Source of the DNA: Serripes groenlandicus
Lineage: Eukaryota > Mollusca > Bivalvia > Cardiida > Cardiidae
NCBI GenBank assembly: GCA_031761405.1
Contig: JASEVX010000012.1
Location: 19,716,871-19,780,870 of the forward strand
Length of the DNA: 64,000 nt
Reading direction: 5' to 3'
In this document: one piece after another, positions 44,325 through 54,505 of the stretch
Position numbering within the stretch: the first letter of the stretch is position 1
How the letters are laid out: each line of letters begins with the position of its first letter
Notes under the pieces: model-generated
Database searches by the model: none
What the model was told of the DNA's origin: nothing
The model's input: only the letters and a program-made list of their open reading frames with translations
Position numbers and translations under genes: made by a program

Positions 44325-44530
44325 CATTTTATCCAATTTCCCACATACAACACAAATCTGCATCGGACGATTTTGAAAACGTCTACTCAAAAATGAGGAA
44401 ACCCTCTATAAATGATAGAAACAACATTTCTTTAATCATTATGTGCATTTGAAACCTTTTGCTACAATATTGTTAAAAGTCGTCTGCTGCAGAGGCGTCA
44501 GAGAGAGTCTATTTGTGGGAAAGAGTTAAC
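44325..44530 (-). mobile_element. PB-M MITE, variant
   Basis: TTTATCCAATTTCCCACATAC, CTGCATCGGACGATTTTG, then AAAGTCGTCTGCTGCAGAGG, CGTCAGAGAGAGTC and GTGGGAAAGAG-TTAA. Belongs to the CCCACATACAAC end variant. Confidence 0.7.
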
Positions 44531-45350
44531 CATTGCAGTCAAGTACGATGTAGAAGCTTGAAATACTGTTCATGAAGTGTAAGTTCTTATCGTCTCAGTA
44601 ATCATTTAATCTTACATGATGAGAATTTTGATTTCTAAAAAATATTTCATATTCTTTGGACGTTACTTTGCAAGTTGATGGACATATAAACACACGGGTA
44701 GTTGGAACAATGGTTAGGGGATACACTCCGGATTATTTCATCAAAACGATGCAATCTTGCTCTTAGATGTAGCTTGCGAGGAAAATGGAATCTTGGTTCA
44801 TGTTTTACTTTGATTTTCAAAATTGTATTTATAAAAAGAAAATGATATTTCTGAAAACTCATTTCACATTGAAGAGCTTATTATCAAAACGAAAATAGTT
44901 CATGTTTTTAAGACTTTTATAAATTGAAACCTTTTCTAAGAAAGTGAAAATGTAAAATTGAGCCACGGAGAAATACAGTTGTAGATTATGTACCTTTCTA
45001 GAAAATACCACCATTTTCTCATGTACTGAACAATACTCATATTAGAAAAGGATATGGCAAGTTATATGTAATGCAAGTCATTTTCCTGAATGTGTTTTCT
45101 TGCACATAGTAATTTAAATTAGCTTGTAATTGACGCCGTGTTTCCTGAACGGGTTCCCTTACATAAAGTAAAATTGTTATTAGAATTTATTGAGCTTAAG
45201 TTTACTAAATCAAGACAAGACTTGGTTACATTTATATATTGGAAACCATGTTTTAATCTCCTAAAGTTATTTATACAAAGCTTCTTCTCAATTTATCCAA
45301 TAAACATGCCCCGAATATGGCGAGTAGGGTTCACCATGCATCTGAGTGCA
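44531..45350. other. No gene seen
   Basis: A+T-rich, no recognised element or exon. Confidence 0.4.
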
Positions 45351-45600
45351 CCACCTTGGTGGTGTAGTTGTACAGGGTACGCGCCCCGGGTGCGGTAGTT
45401 CGTTGGTTCTCTTCCTGGCCGGGTCACACCAAATACTTTGAAATTGTTAGTGATGGCTGCCCTCCTTGGCGCTCAGAGTTGCGGGGTTAGCATTACGACT
45501 GAGTGGCTGGTGTCAGGAAGAGTTGACCGATAGTACTTGTAACATGCACTGGTCAAGCTGTGATATAACTGGAAAAGTGTTAAAAGCGGCGTCAAAGTGT
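45351..45600 (+). mobile_element. SINE-C, complete
   Basis: Head CTTGGTGGTGTAGTTGTACAG, B-box-like TTGGTTCTCTTCCTGG, body GTGATGGCTGCCCTCCTTGG, GCGGGGTTAGCATTACGACT, GGCTGGTGTCAGGA and tail GCTGTGATATAACTGGAAAA with AAAGCGGCG. Confidence 0.85.
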
Positions 45601-45727
45601 ATTGCAGTATAGTGCGCACACGTATATTCATATCAAAGACCACCCTGTAAGACTTTACGTTTTATAGATATTGGTGTATCTTTCTAACAGGTAAAAAAAG
45701 GTGCCGCTCCACTAGATTAACGCCATA

Positions 45728-45775
45728 TCGCCTCGGTGTTAAAGTGGTAGAGTGTCCGCTACCATGTTTTGGCCA
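45728..45775 (+). mobile_element. tRNA-like SINE head fragment
   Basis: TCGCCTCGGTGTTAAAGTGG and TAGAGTGTCCGCTACCATG look like the A-box side of a SINE head. The rest is missing. Confidence 0.45.
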
Positions 45776-45856
45776 ATAGGGAATTTGGAAATGTAATGTC
45801 TAAGTGGCAACCAATGCATATTTCAGAAGATCCAAAGCTACACGCTCATATGCTAG

Positions 45857-46010
45857 CCGAGCCCCGGCGACGCGGGCTGTCAGACCAGGGGTTGTTTGTT
45901 CGAATCCCAGCTCGGCCAACATTTTTTCCGACGTTCGACAAAAGTCACTGTGAACTGCGTCATTCATCTTTCACCAATGGACTAACAGTCTATGTAAAAA
46001 AGATATACCT
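45857..46010 (+). mobile_element. SINE-A, 5' half
   Basis: CCGAGCCCCGGCGACGCGG, B-box TTTGTTCGAATCCCAGCTC, GACGTTCGACAAAAGTCACT, CATTCATCTTTCACCAATGG and CTAACAGTCTATGTA. It ends where the copy at position 1 begins, so it lacks the tail. Confidence 0.75.
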
Positions 46011-46468
46011 GCACATTTTTTCCGGCGCAAATAGATGTAGATTGTCACTCGACGGAATGGAATTCCAAAATTGGAAATGTTACGTTATTGAAATATGATG
46101 TGACGTATTTGAAATATGAGTTCACGTTATCAAAAATGCGTTAGTGGGTCGTGATTTACACGCCATATATAGATTGAATTGTATGTGTAATTATTTTTTT
46201 TTTTCGTTATATTAAATATCTGAATGTGTATGTTTTTCCTGAATATGTTTTAAAACATTATGTTGCAGTAGCAAGACATGGCTTTGTTTTGTCAATTCAG
46301 TGCGTTGTCAAATTGACATCTCTTTTGACCTTAGGTCGCGCGTGATATTATTTTTTCTTAGCGTCTCGTAGTACAATACAAATCTAGATATCGCTCCTGT
46401 AACATAATGTTCCCTATTTATTACTATCATTTCGTTATCGTTGAAAATGACGGACGATTCATTAAACA

Positions 46469-46568
46469 AGACCGTTTTCTAACGATCTCAAACGGAGAAT
46501 TAAAACGTTTTCTAACGATCTCAAACGGAGAATTAAACCGTTTTATAACGATCTCAAACGGAAAATTA
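46469..46568 (+). repeat. 33-bp tandem repeat, three units
   Basis: CGTTTT(C/A)TAACGATCTCAAA and CGGAGAATTAAA repeat three times. It lies 70 bp upstream of the membrane-protein exon. The period is divisible by three, which keeps a short frame open, but I see no reason to call that frame a gene. Confidence 0.9.
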
Positions 46569-46638
46569 AGTATGTTTTTCTTAATCATAGGTTAACATCA
46601 GTTAAACAATTATAATTTTAATTATTTTGTATTTTCAG

Positions 46639-46961
46639 ATGACGTCATCAATATATGGGATAACCGTCACAGTTTTGGTGATGTATGTATTTCTGGGAAC
46701 AAGTGTAACGCTCTGTAAGTTGCGTAAGAACTTCGCACATGTGTTCGGCAAACGAAACGATGGATTTTTACAGGACAATTCTGCAAACATTTATGATAAG
46801 CAAACCAGTGACCCTTTGTTGGATAAAATACGATTATACCAGCAACTGGCGGAAAGCCGTCACGGCGACGATGTGATGAAGGACTCGTTTTACAATGATG
46901 ACGACGATGTGAGACCTACCCCACCCGCAATGGAATCATACGAAAACGTACGGAAGGACAG
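46639..46961 (+). CDS. Exon of a putative single-pass membrane protein (coding part 1)
   Basis: A strong splice acceptor (TTTTGTATTTTCAG) ends at 46638 and the exon opens directly with ATG. It runs 323 bp to a strong donor (ACAG-GTACGT). Residues 5-26 are a hydrophobic membrane segment (IYGITVTVLVMYVFLGTSVT...) followed by the basic KLRK, so the C-terminal part should face the cytoplasm. The tail is polar, with an acidic run D87-D90, a proline patch (RPTPP, 92-96) and Y101-E-N-V, which fits a Grb2-type YxNx motif if phosphorylated. The last codon is split, leaving AG. If the ATG is not the true start, this exon would be the membrane and tail part of a longer receptor whose upstream exons lie elsewhere. 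I do not recognise the family. Without splicing, the frame reads 8 codons past the donor to a stop, and an AATAAA follows at 47215. Confidence 0.72.
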
Positions 46962-47267
46962 GTACGTAACAAGTTTTATCAATTAATGATTAACAGATCA
47001 GTTTTGAACATCTCGTTAGAAGCCGGCTTTTGGAAACATTTTGGAGAAATTACCCATCTTAAGCAATTTGCTTTGTGTTTAATTCATGTTTGTTTCATGT
47101 TTAATTCATGTTTAATTCATTCATAGTAACTCCGAATTAAGTATTTGTGTTCGTATTTTCCTGTCTTGTTTATTGTATGTATATGTTAAGACAATGTACT
47201 TTGTACACGACATTAATAAAATGTTCTGAATGTCTGTCTTTTATTTTTACATTTCTATTTAATTCAG

Positions 47268-47374
47268 AGGATGTTTCAAGCATCACTATTAAGGCGGAAA
47301 GTGCCGGTTCTAGCGAGAGTTTGTTTAGACGGAACAGATGCACAGGCTGTTCATGTTCAGAAATGCCAACTTGA
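47268..47374 (+). other. Possible alternative exon
   Basis: A good pyrimidine tract and acceptor (ATTTCTATTTAATTCAG) precede 47268. One frame reads EDVSSITIKAESAGSSESLF... to a stop at 47374, rich in S, R and C. Joining it to the 46961 donor puts it in another frame that stops after about 8 residues (RGCFKHHY). It could be an alternative 3' exon of a different isoform or a decoy. Confidence 0.3.
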
Positions 47375-47550
47375 ACCATTTCCCATGCACTGTCTTATAT
47401 TTGTTTTATATATTTGTATATATGTTTGTTGATTTTATGTGTGTATGTGTGCGTGCGTGCGTACGAAACCGAACGAGCGAGCGAGTATGTCGCATGCTAT
47501 ATGTTGTGATGCAATAATTGTTCATGTATTTGAATAGCACTTGCGTCACG

Positions 47551-47745
47551 AAGCAATATTGAGGTTTTTGCAAACAATACTGATTCAGGTGAGTCAGCTC
47601 GTAACGAGCTGTCTCACCTGAAATCAGCATTGTTTGCCTTTTAGTTATCAAAATAGTCCAAACTTTTATTACATGAGAAAATGGAGACGCCCGATTTTGA
47701 ACATGGAAGAGTCTACTTTAAATAATTCGGCTCTGAAAGAATTAA
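47551..47745 (+). mobile_element. TT-M MITE inside the intron
   Basis: AATATTGAGGTTTTTGCAAAC, hairpin GGTGAGTCAGCTC-GTAAC-GAGCTGTCTCACC, and right end CTCTGAAAGAATTAA. The left CTCTTTCAGCGCC end is degraded to a CACTTGCGTCACG-like sequence. If transcribed with the gene it would fold into a stem of about 40 bp just before the acceptor. Confidence 0.8.
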
Positions 47746-47783
47746 GTTGTTCATGTTAGTATTATATTCTGTTCTATTTCCAG

Positions 47784-47892
47784 ACTGACGATACTTGATA
47801 TAATGAGTCCTGTAGAAAAAAAGTTCCTTTCGTACCTCTACGATATCGACGCTGACAACGACCGCTCGGACCGCTTCGCAAAATATATCTAG
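47784..47892 (+). CDS. Exon of the putative membrane protein (coding part 2, with stop)
   Basis: Starting after TTCCAG, the first base A completes the split codon (AG+A, Arg108) and the frame continues for 35 residues: LTILDIMSPVEKKFL..., then YLYDIDADNDRSDRF and AKYI, to TAG at 47890-47892. Joined to the first exon this gives 143 residues. The match of phase, frame and a charged, protein-like sequence is the main evidence that both are real exons. The stop is immediately followed by a consensus donor (TAG-GTAAGA), so the transcript may be spliced again in its 3' untranslated region. Confidence 0.7.
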
Positions 47893-47922
47893 GTAAGAAA
47901 AGGAGCTGAATGCTTTTCCACA

Positions 47923-47925
<3 letters not shown>

Positions 47926-47970
<45 letters not shown>

Positions 47971-48061
47971 TACTACAACTACTTCTACTACTACTTCTAC
48001 TTCTACTATTACTTCCACTACTGCTGCTACTACTACTACTTCTACTACTGCTGCTCTGCTG

Positions 48062-48095
<34 letters not shown>

Positions 48096-48260
48096 AACTA
48101 CTTATTCTACTACTACTACTACGTATACTACTTATACTACTACTACTACTTCTATGTTTCTTCTATGTTTCTTCTTCTGCTACTACTACTACAACTTCTA
48201 CTATTACTACTACTTCTGCTACTACTACTACTACTACTTCTACTACTACCACTATTTCAA
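47926..48260. repeat. CTA microsatellite with CTT/CTG interruptions
   Basis: About 330 bp of CTA repeats with CTT, CTG and CAA variants. It begins 34 bp after the exon at 47784. It creates long poly-leucine/tyrosine or valine frames that are not genes. Confidence 0.97.
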
Positions 48261-49486
48261 CAAATTCTCTTTAACTAATATTACTATTACTCCTGAGAAT
48301 TATAATACAAAATAAGGATAATGGTTACAAACTTAACCCAGAAATATAGTGTATTTATTCGTCAGTTCTAACAGTAAAAGCCGTAAGTGTATCAAGCTCG
48401 GCTGTTACACCTTTAAATATCTATAGATTTCCTAAAATGTATCCTACTGTTAACCGAGTGAATACCCAAAGGTGCTTAATATAGCGTAGAAGGGCGTTTT
48501 ACGATATTTTCACATCAATGCTATATCCTATTGGAGACCAGATCATGCACAAAAATACCAGCCTGGTTAAGTGAAAAGTGTTGATCCAGGTCAGCCTACG
48601 TATTTGCTCAGTCTCATCAAGATCTACATTCATCACTTTTTCATTTAAAAAACTTGTTAGAAACACTTTTGATGAGACCGATCAGATGTAAATGCTGACC
48701 TGAAGCCTACATTTCTCAGGAAACACCAACTTGTACATTTGTTCACGGTGAGGCTTATTCAATCTAGTATCCACTACAGTTGGAATTATGTTTCTAGCGC
48801 CTCCTGACGGATTGAGTGCCCACACTGGTGAAAATAAATACAGAAGTTAAAATAAAAGTATCACATTATTGTTTTGATGTTTTAGATTTACTTTTCACAA
48901 GAACATTTGAGACTTTTTTTTATTGCAAGCAATCAGGTTGCAACATATCTCAGTACTTAACCTTAGGGAGTATTTATAAAAACGAAAGAAACAGAAAGGT
49001 CATATTGAATTGAACCAGTAAAAGAAATACCTCATTACATATGTATTTATTAAAGTCTCATCTTAGTATGCACAAATAACATGATTCATTGTATAAAACT
49101 ATCACACATGATAAGTACATGGCCGTTCATTTTATGAAATACAAGAGAATATACTTATCTACGGAGAACATTAAAACACCAAAACAAAAAAAGATTTTTA
49201 CTTGTAATGATATCTACATGATGAAACCAAATTTCAATTGCTAACTGCCTTTTTTAAAAAAAAAAAAACAAGAAATATATTTTTAAAAGATAAATATCGA
49301 TCAATATGAGAAAACACTAAGAAATGGAACATGCGAATATTATTTGATATATTGTCTTACTTATTAGAATGACAGAAAACAATAACGTTAAATATTAATA
49401 TTTGATTTATAAATGTTTTAGTCCATATATATACTTTGGTTTTGATATGAACGAGAGATAAAAAAAAAAGCTTGCCTCAGCCGGGA
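48261..49486. other. No gene; possible old foldback at 48535-48730
   Basis: AGTCTCATCAAGATCTACAT and TTTTGATGAGACCGATCAGA are partly inverted around 48610-48690, with GATCCAGGTCAGCC and GCTGACCTGAAGCC further out. This resembles the inside of GS-M very loosely. The rest is A+T-rich without features. Confidence 0.4.
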
Positions 49487-49560
49487 AGCGAACCACAGAC
49501 CTTTCACTTGACAATCAAAGTCAACGTCCATTACGCTAGCGCGACATAACGTTATTTAGC
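49487..49560 (-). mobile_element. tRNA-like sequence (SINE head or tRNA pseudogene)
   Basis: On the minus strand: TGTCGCGCTAGCGTAATGG (A-box-like), a central GATTGTCAAGTG, then GTGGTTCGCTTCCCGGC (B-box and T-arm-like) and GAGGCAAG. The acceptor stem does not pair well and no SINE tail follows, so a functional tRNA is unlikely. Confidence 0.5.
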
Positions 49561-50225
49561 TCAAGGCCGAGGATTTATCACATGACTGGAGATTACGCGA
49601 GGCTCCCATGAGGTGTATTATGTAACACAGTATAAGTTTCAATTGACAATAAATAACTGAAAACTTATCATGTTTCAAAAATAATCAATATTTTGCTCTT
49701 AAATATTATATTTCATACGTTTTCACTGATTTTTTTCACTGAAATTTATTTCTTAAGGAAAACAATTAAAGGTTAGTATGCAGAACATTCACCTTATTAG
49801 TGCCTCTCGTGGGATCGCCAACTTAACTATGAACCAATCAAAACGTTTCATTTCCTTTATTTCTTCGACATTATTCATTAAATACAACATTTGATTGGTC
49901 TACAATCTAGATCATTGTTTAACATCTAGGTCAAAACCCACGTTAATCAGCTATCGCCGAAAAAAGAATAAAGAAAATAAGATTTTGATAGAAAAATATA
50001 ATTATGTAACAAATACTAGCTGTGAAAATGATCGAATCTCTCGAAAAAGCGCAGAAAAAATATGTATCACATATTCCTGTTTTTGTGAGTATAATAACCG
50101 ATAATAAAGGGTCAAGAAAAAAACCATGTTGCAGATATCTTCCATATATATATGAATATTTTATTATCTCTTTTCAATATTTCTAAACATTTAATTTCCC
50201 GCTCAGGAAGGAACTAACATTTATT
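49561..50225. other. No gene seen
   Basis: A+T-rich. The frame at 49895-50104 is lysine- and asparagine-rich as expected by chance in such DNA. Confidence 0.4.
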
Positions 50226-50443
50226 ATGTTCACGGTGAGTTCTCGTGTTCGATCCCCGGTCGGGTCAAACCACAGAGACGACTTTAGACAATGTAGTAAT
50301 GGATTTCCCTCTTTCGCTGAGGATTGTGGGGTTAGCATTACGACTGAATCGCTGATGTCAGGATAACTTGTCCATGCGAGCTAGTAAACTACCCAAGAAA
50401 CGCCGTGATATAACTGAAAATTGTTGAAAGCGGTGTAAAGTAC
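50226..50443 (+). mobile_element. SINE-C, partial head
   Basis: B-box CGTGTTCGATCCCCGGTC, TAGTAATGGATTTCCCTC, GTGGGGTTAGCATTACGACT, GATGTCAGGATAACTTGTCC and tail CGCCGTGATATAACTGAAAA. The A-box part is missing. Confidence 0.8.
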
Positions 50444-50740
50444 CACTCTAATAAAAAGAAAAGTTATTTTCACTGTTCGTCTAGAATAAAAAACCGCAAC
50501 ATGTCCTTATAATGTATAAACAACCAACCTTTGAGAACCACACAACATATGCGTGACCCTTACAATGAAAATTAACGGTTCTAGTATAATGGTGGAAAAT
50601 CAAACTTTTATTTGACATGTTCTGTACATAGACTGTAATTTGCCCGACACACAGTAACACGTTCTTGTCAATCAAATAAATGTTTACAAATAATAATTGA
50701 CATCTCCATGAATTCGCTCCACAATAAGTAAGCTGTTATT
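50444..50740. other. No gene seen
   Basis: A+T-rich gap between two SINE-C copies. Confidence 0.4.
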
Positions 50741-50985
50741 GTTTGTTTGTAGGGTGCTTTACGCCACTTTGAACAACACTTCAGTTATATCACAGCGATT
50801 CACGGGTAAAGTTACCAAGTACTACTGTTCCATTTATCCTGACACCAGCGAGTCTGTCGTAATGCTAACCCTACAACCCGGAGCGTCAAAGTGCAACTTT
50901 CATTACTCCCATTCAAAAGTTTTTAGTATGACCCGCATTGGGATCGAGTCCGCGACCTCCCGCGTCCGATGCGGACGTTTTACTG
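50741..50985 (-). mobile_element. SINE-C whose tRNA head runs into a satellite
   Basis: Antisense tail GGGTGCTTTACGCCACTTTG, TTATATCACAGCGATTCACG, GACACCAGCGAGTCTGTCG and GCTAACCCTACAACCCGG, then the antisense B-box GGGATCGAGTCCGCGACC. The A-box portion of the head is continuous with the 46-bp array. Confidence 0.85.
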
Positions 50986-51955
50986 CTACAAGTGCACACC
51001 AAGGCGGTACAAGCATATCTGCGTTTTACTGCTACATGTACACACCAAGGCGGTCCAAGCATATCTGCGTTTTACTGCTACATGTACACACCAATGCGGT
51101 ACAAGCATATCTGCGTTTTACTGCTGCTACATGTACACACCAATGCGGTACAAGCATATCTGCGTTTTACTGCTACATGTACACACCAAGGCGGTACAAT
51201 CAAATCTGCGTGTTACTGCTACATGTACTGACCAAGGCGGTACAAGCATATCTGCGTTTTACTGCTACATGTACACACCAAGGCGGTTCAAGCATATCTG
51301 CGTTTTACTGCTACATGTACACACCAAGGCGGAACAATCAAATCTGCGTTTTACTGCTACATGTACACACCAAGGCGGTACAATCAAATCTGCGTTTTAC
51401 TGCTACATGTACACACCAAGGCGGTACAATCAAATCTGCGTTTTACTGCTACATGTACACACCAAGGCGGTACAAGCATATCTGCGTTTTACTGCTACAA
51501 GTGCACACCAAGGCGGTACAAGCATATCTGCGTTTTACTGATACATGTACACACCAATGCGGTACAAGCATATCTGCATTTTACTGCTACATGTACACAT
51601 CAATGCGGTACAAGCATATCTGCGTTTTACTGCTACATGTACACACCAAGGCGGTACAATCATATCTGCGTTTTACTGCTACATGTACACACCAAGGCGG
51701 TACAAGCATATCTGCGTTTTACTGCTACAAGTGCACACCAAGGCGGTACAAGCATATCTGCGTTTTACTGCTACAAGTGCACACCAAGGCGGTACAAGCA
51801 TATCTGCGTTTTACTGCTACATGTACACACACCAAGGCGGTACAAGCATATCTGCGTTTTACTGCTACATGTACACACCAAGGCGGTACAAGCATATCTG
51901 CGTTTTACTGCTACATGTACACTGCAAGGCGGTACAAGCATATCTGCGTTTTACT
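50971..51955. repeat. 46-bp satellite-like array, about 21 units
   Basis: Units read GCGGTACAAGCATATCTGCG, TTTTACTGCTACATGTACAC, ACCAAG, with three recurring variants (CAAATCTGCG, ACAAGTGCAC, CCAATGCGG). The complement, CCGCCTTGGTGTGTACATG then TAGCAGTAAAACGC, aligns with the A-box end of SINE-C heads. The unit has no stops in any forward frame and 46 leaves remainder 1 on division by 3, so frames up to 409 codons cycle through all three readings; these are artefacts. Confidence 0.95.
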
Positions 51956-52382
51956 AAAAGACCGATGATGGACTAGCGATAACTCGATGTCGAAAGGAAC
52001 CAATAAACGACCTCGGGTTGTCGTCGTGTTCGAGACTTTCATCGAGTTATGCTGCATTCAATTATGTTTGGTCTACTTCGTAGTTCATTTACGCTGAAAT
52101 GTTCATCATGAAAAGCAAGCCATTGATAAGAATTTGTCATAAAAAAACAGCACAGCAGAAGTTCTGATTGCTCGTTAGAACTGCTGCCACGCCGTTTTCA
52201 GAAGACATGTATCAGTTCAAGGAATTTGTTAAAAGATATGCAATGTATTCGAATAATTACATGTTCGAGCCAACGCGAATCAACCGTAGTTATCATTTTA
52301 TCTAGAAAACATAACAATTCGGAAGTCGGGATCATTTAAGAAAAACGTCATACATCGATTTCTTTTTTCAAATTAAAATTTT
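51956..52382. other. No gene seen
   Basis: ATAACTCGATGTCGAAAGGAA and TCGTGTTCGAGACTTTCATCGAG form a weak inverted pair at 51978-52045. Nothing else recognised. Confidence 0.4.
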
Positions 52383-52612
52383 GACCGCCTCGGTTGTGTA
52401 GTGGTAAGATGGTGTTGTGGCTAGAGCATCCGCCTCGAAAACGTGAGATTATGGTTTGATCCTTGGTCGGATCATACCAAAGAAATATGGTGCACAGGGT
52501 TAGCTGGGATAGTGTTATCACTGATGCGCTTCTGCCGGAGTGAATTACCAGTACCTTTGATATTTTACCAAGGGAACGCCGTGATACGTTTGAAATACTT
52601 TTGAAAGCGTTG
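52383..52612 (+). mobile_element. SINE-C, complete but diverged
   Basis: Head CCGCCTCGGTTGTGTAGTGG, GTAAGATGG, B-box ATGGTTTGATCCTTGGTC, GTGCACAGGGTTAGC, GAATTACCAGTACC and tail GAACGCCGTGATACGTTTGA with AAAGCG. Confidence 0.75.
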
Positions 52613-53105
52613 TTAATTCAAAATATGCAAGAAAAACTGTTGCACGATTCATTCATACCTTTTACCTATAAACTGAAATGACGTTTATAGAGCCGCGCTT
52701 TGAAAGCATATGACGAATTGGGAGCTTATTTCATCAAACAGTTGAAAATACTGTTGGAAAAGAGAAGTAATTGACCATTGTAAGTACATTATTTCATAAA
52801 CCAATATAAAACATTGTAGGAAAAAAGAAAATATTTACCTATGTATATATGTTCTATGTAACAAACTAAATAGGACCCACATAATATCAGCGCCGAGTAT
52901 CAGAGGTATTAGAACAAATGGACATTGCAAGCAAAACATCCTATTCAGTCGGAGCAGTATACTAAAGATCAATTTTGGAAGAGCAATTCCCAGTCTAAAA
53001 CAACCACACGACAACTGACCTATTCTCAGCCGGCGATCTTATGAAACTTTTAAAAAATATGAAAAAATGATTTAACAAGCATTTTTTTTCATTTCTCAAT
53101 TAGAA
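52613..53105. other. No gene seen
   Basis: No recognised element. Confidence 0.4.
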
Positions 53106-53282
53106 CAGTCCAATCTGACCAATAAAGAACCCTAGATTAGCAATTCTCCGCATATAGCATGCACATTTCAGGTTCCCAATTACTAATTGTTCTTTTTAAA
53201 ATACCTTGAAAATAAAAACCACATGTAAACAAAGACTAGTTGGTTGTCTTTCCATGGGCGGTCTTTTATGCAAAGGTCACAG
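53106..53282. mobile_element. Mar-M element, diverged
   Basis: CAGTCCAATCTGACCAATAAAG at the left and GGGCGGTCTTTTATGCAAAGG at the right, with GTTGGTTGTCTTTCCATGGG as in the copy at 61329. The TA sites are not clear. Confidence 0.5.
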
Positions 53283-53382
53283 GTTTTCTTCTGAAATTGA
53301 CAGACTGACATCGGCTTATACTCAACTTCGCTAGTCTCAAAAACTTGAGTTTTTGTTTCTTTTGTTTGGTATATCAATTTAA

Positions 53383-53470
53383 CGCTTTCCAACTTACAGA
53401 CGCATTTTAACGAATCTGAAAGCGACGACTTCTCATGTCTACCGAGACACTCTTAAGAAAAGCCTCAAAT
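53383..53470. mobile_element. PB-M fragment
   Basis: TTTAACGCTTTCCAACTTACAG with GACGCATTTTAACGAATCTG and AGCGACGAC matches the left third of PB-M. Confidence 0.45.
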
Positions 53471-53649
53471 CTGCTATTTAAACAATACATTTGAGTTGCG
53501 TCAAGCGAATTTGGAACTTAAAGCATCTGATAACAATGAAGACTCAGGCGAGCTTGTGATTCCGAAGGGTCTTACCAGTGTATACCTAACTGCACTTTCT
53601 GACAAAAACACATCAACACCAAGAAAGTGTAGTTTTATGCCAATATGTC

Positions 53650-53849
53650 GTTATCCCTTTCTAACATACAACACATCTGTAGCAGAGGACTTTGAATACA
53701 TCTGGTAAAGAATAAACAAAATCTCAATAAATGAAATCGTTATTATTGAATGGAGTTGAAAAGAGCGCCGCAATTGGAGCAATTTTACGTTTGGTCACAA
53801 TGATTTCAAAACTCGTCTGTTGCAGAAGCGTCAAAAGGATAAATGGGTA
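53650..53849 (-). mobile_element. PB-M MITE, variant
   Basis: TTATCCCTTTCTAACATACAA, CTGTAGCAGAGGACTTTGAA, then CAAAACTCGTCTGTTGCAGA, AGCGTCAAAAGG and AAATGGGTAAATG. Confidence 0.55.
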
Positions 53850-53931
53850 AATGATGTCAAGGTAGAGTGTTATTCATTTGTATTCTTTAACCGATTGATA
53901 GCATACTGTTTGAACGCTCTGTTAACTCTTT

Positions 53932-54112
53932 AACTGCACGAAGTCGACTCTGCCCTGTTGGCAATTTTGCCACTACAGTTTTCGTCTAACAGGAAATATG
54001 GTAAAATTTAATATTTAAGTGACAAACAATGCTTATTTCAGGAGAGATATCTTTTTATGAATCTGCATGGTTTGCAAAAGCCTTTAATTGCATATGGCAG
54101 CGAAAACGTTAA
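53932..54112 (-). mobile_element. TT-M MITE, diverged
   Basis: TTAA-CTCTTTAACTGCACGAA to GGCAGCGAAAACG-TTAA. Inside: ACAAACAATGCTTATTTCAGG and GGTTTGCAAAAGCC. The central hairpin is largely deleted. Confidence 0.7.
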
Positions 54113-54505
54113 AATAAAATTTGGGAAACTTTGAAACCAGGGAAACGAAGCCTGTTAAACTAGTTAACATAAATTCGTGGAAAGACTTCCATGAATGTTG
54201 CATGTTTTTTTTCTAACGCCTTGCTATCGCAATGGATGAATTTCAAACAAACCTAACATGAACGAATTTTAAGATATGGTTGCGATGGATACAGATTTGA
54301 TTTGAGCGAAAAGTTGTTTCTGTAAGAGTTTGGAGACTTTTTTTTAACCCGTTGTCATAGTAACAAAAGATAATGTAATTAAACAACCGGACGGTTTTCT
54401 CAAGTTTCCTTAACATATGCAAATAAAGTTACGGATCTGTTTCAACCGTTTCCCACAAGGAGATGCATTTTTAACGCACCCGCAGCTGTCAACACTTGGA
54501 AATAT
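54113..54505. other. No gene seen
   Basis: No recognised element; a partial PB-M-like phrase (CGTTTCCCACAAGGAGATGC) lies at 54448. Confidence 0.4.

Larger units (their letters stand above)
46962..47783 (+). other. Intron of the membrane-protein gene
   Basis: GTACGT at the left and TGTTCTATTTCCAG at the right, 822 bp. It contains a possible alternative exon (47268-47374) and a TT-M MITE whose right end lies only 38 bp upstream of the acceptor. It also has a GTGTGTATGTGTGCG-type run near 47440. Confidence 0.65.

Noticed and set aside
46407..46595. 62-codon frame with a threefold repeat as a first exon of the membrane-protein gene
   Set aside because: The protein is simply the 33-bp repeat and there is a stop and an acceptor between it and the exon. 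No donor joins them in a convincing way.
46644..46651. CRE-like TGACGTCA at the start of the exon
   Set aside because: It overlaps the start codon right after an acceptor, so it is coding sequence and probably a coincidence.
47910..48278. 122-codon leucine/tyrosine-rich frame
   Set aside because: It is a translation of the CTA microsatellite.
49487..49560. Functional tRNA gene on the minus strand
   Set aside because: The A- and B-boxes are recognisable but the acceptor stem does not pair and the anticodon arm is poor, so it is more likely a SINE head or pseudogene.
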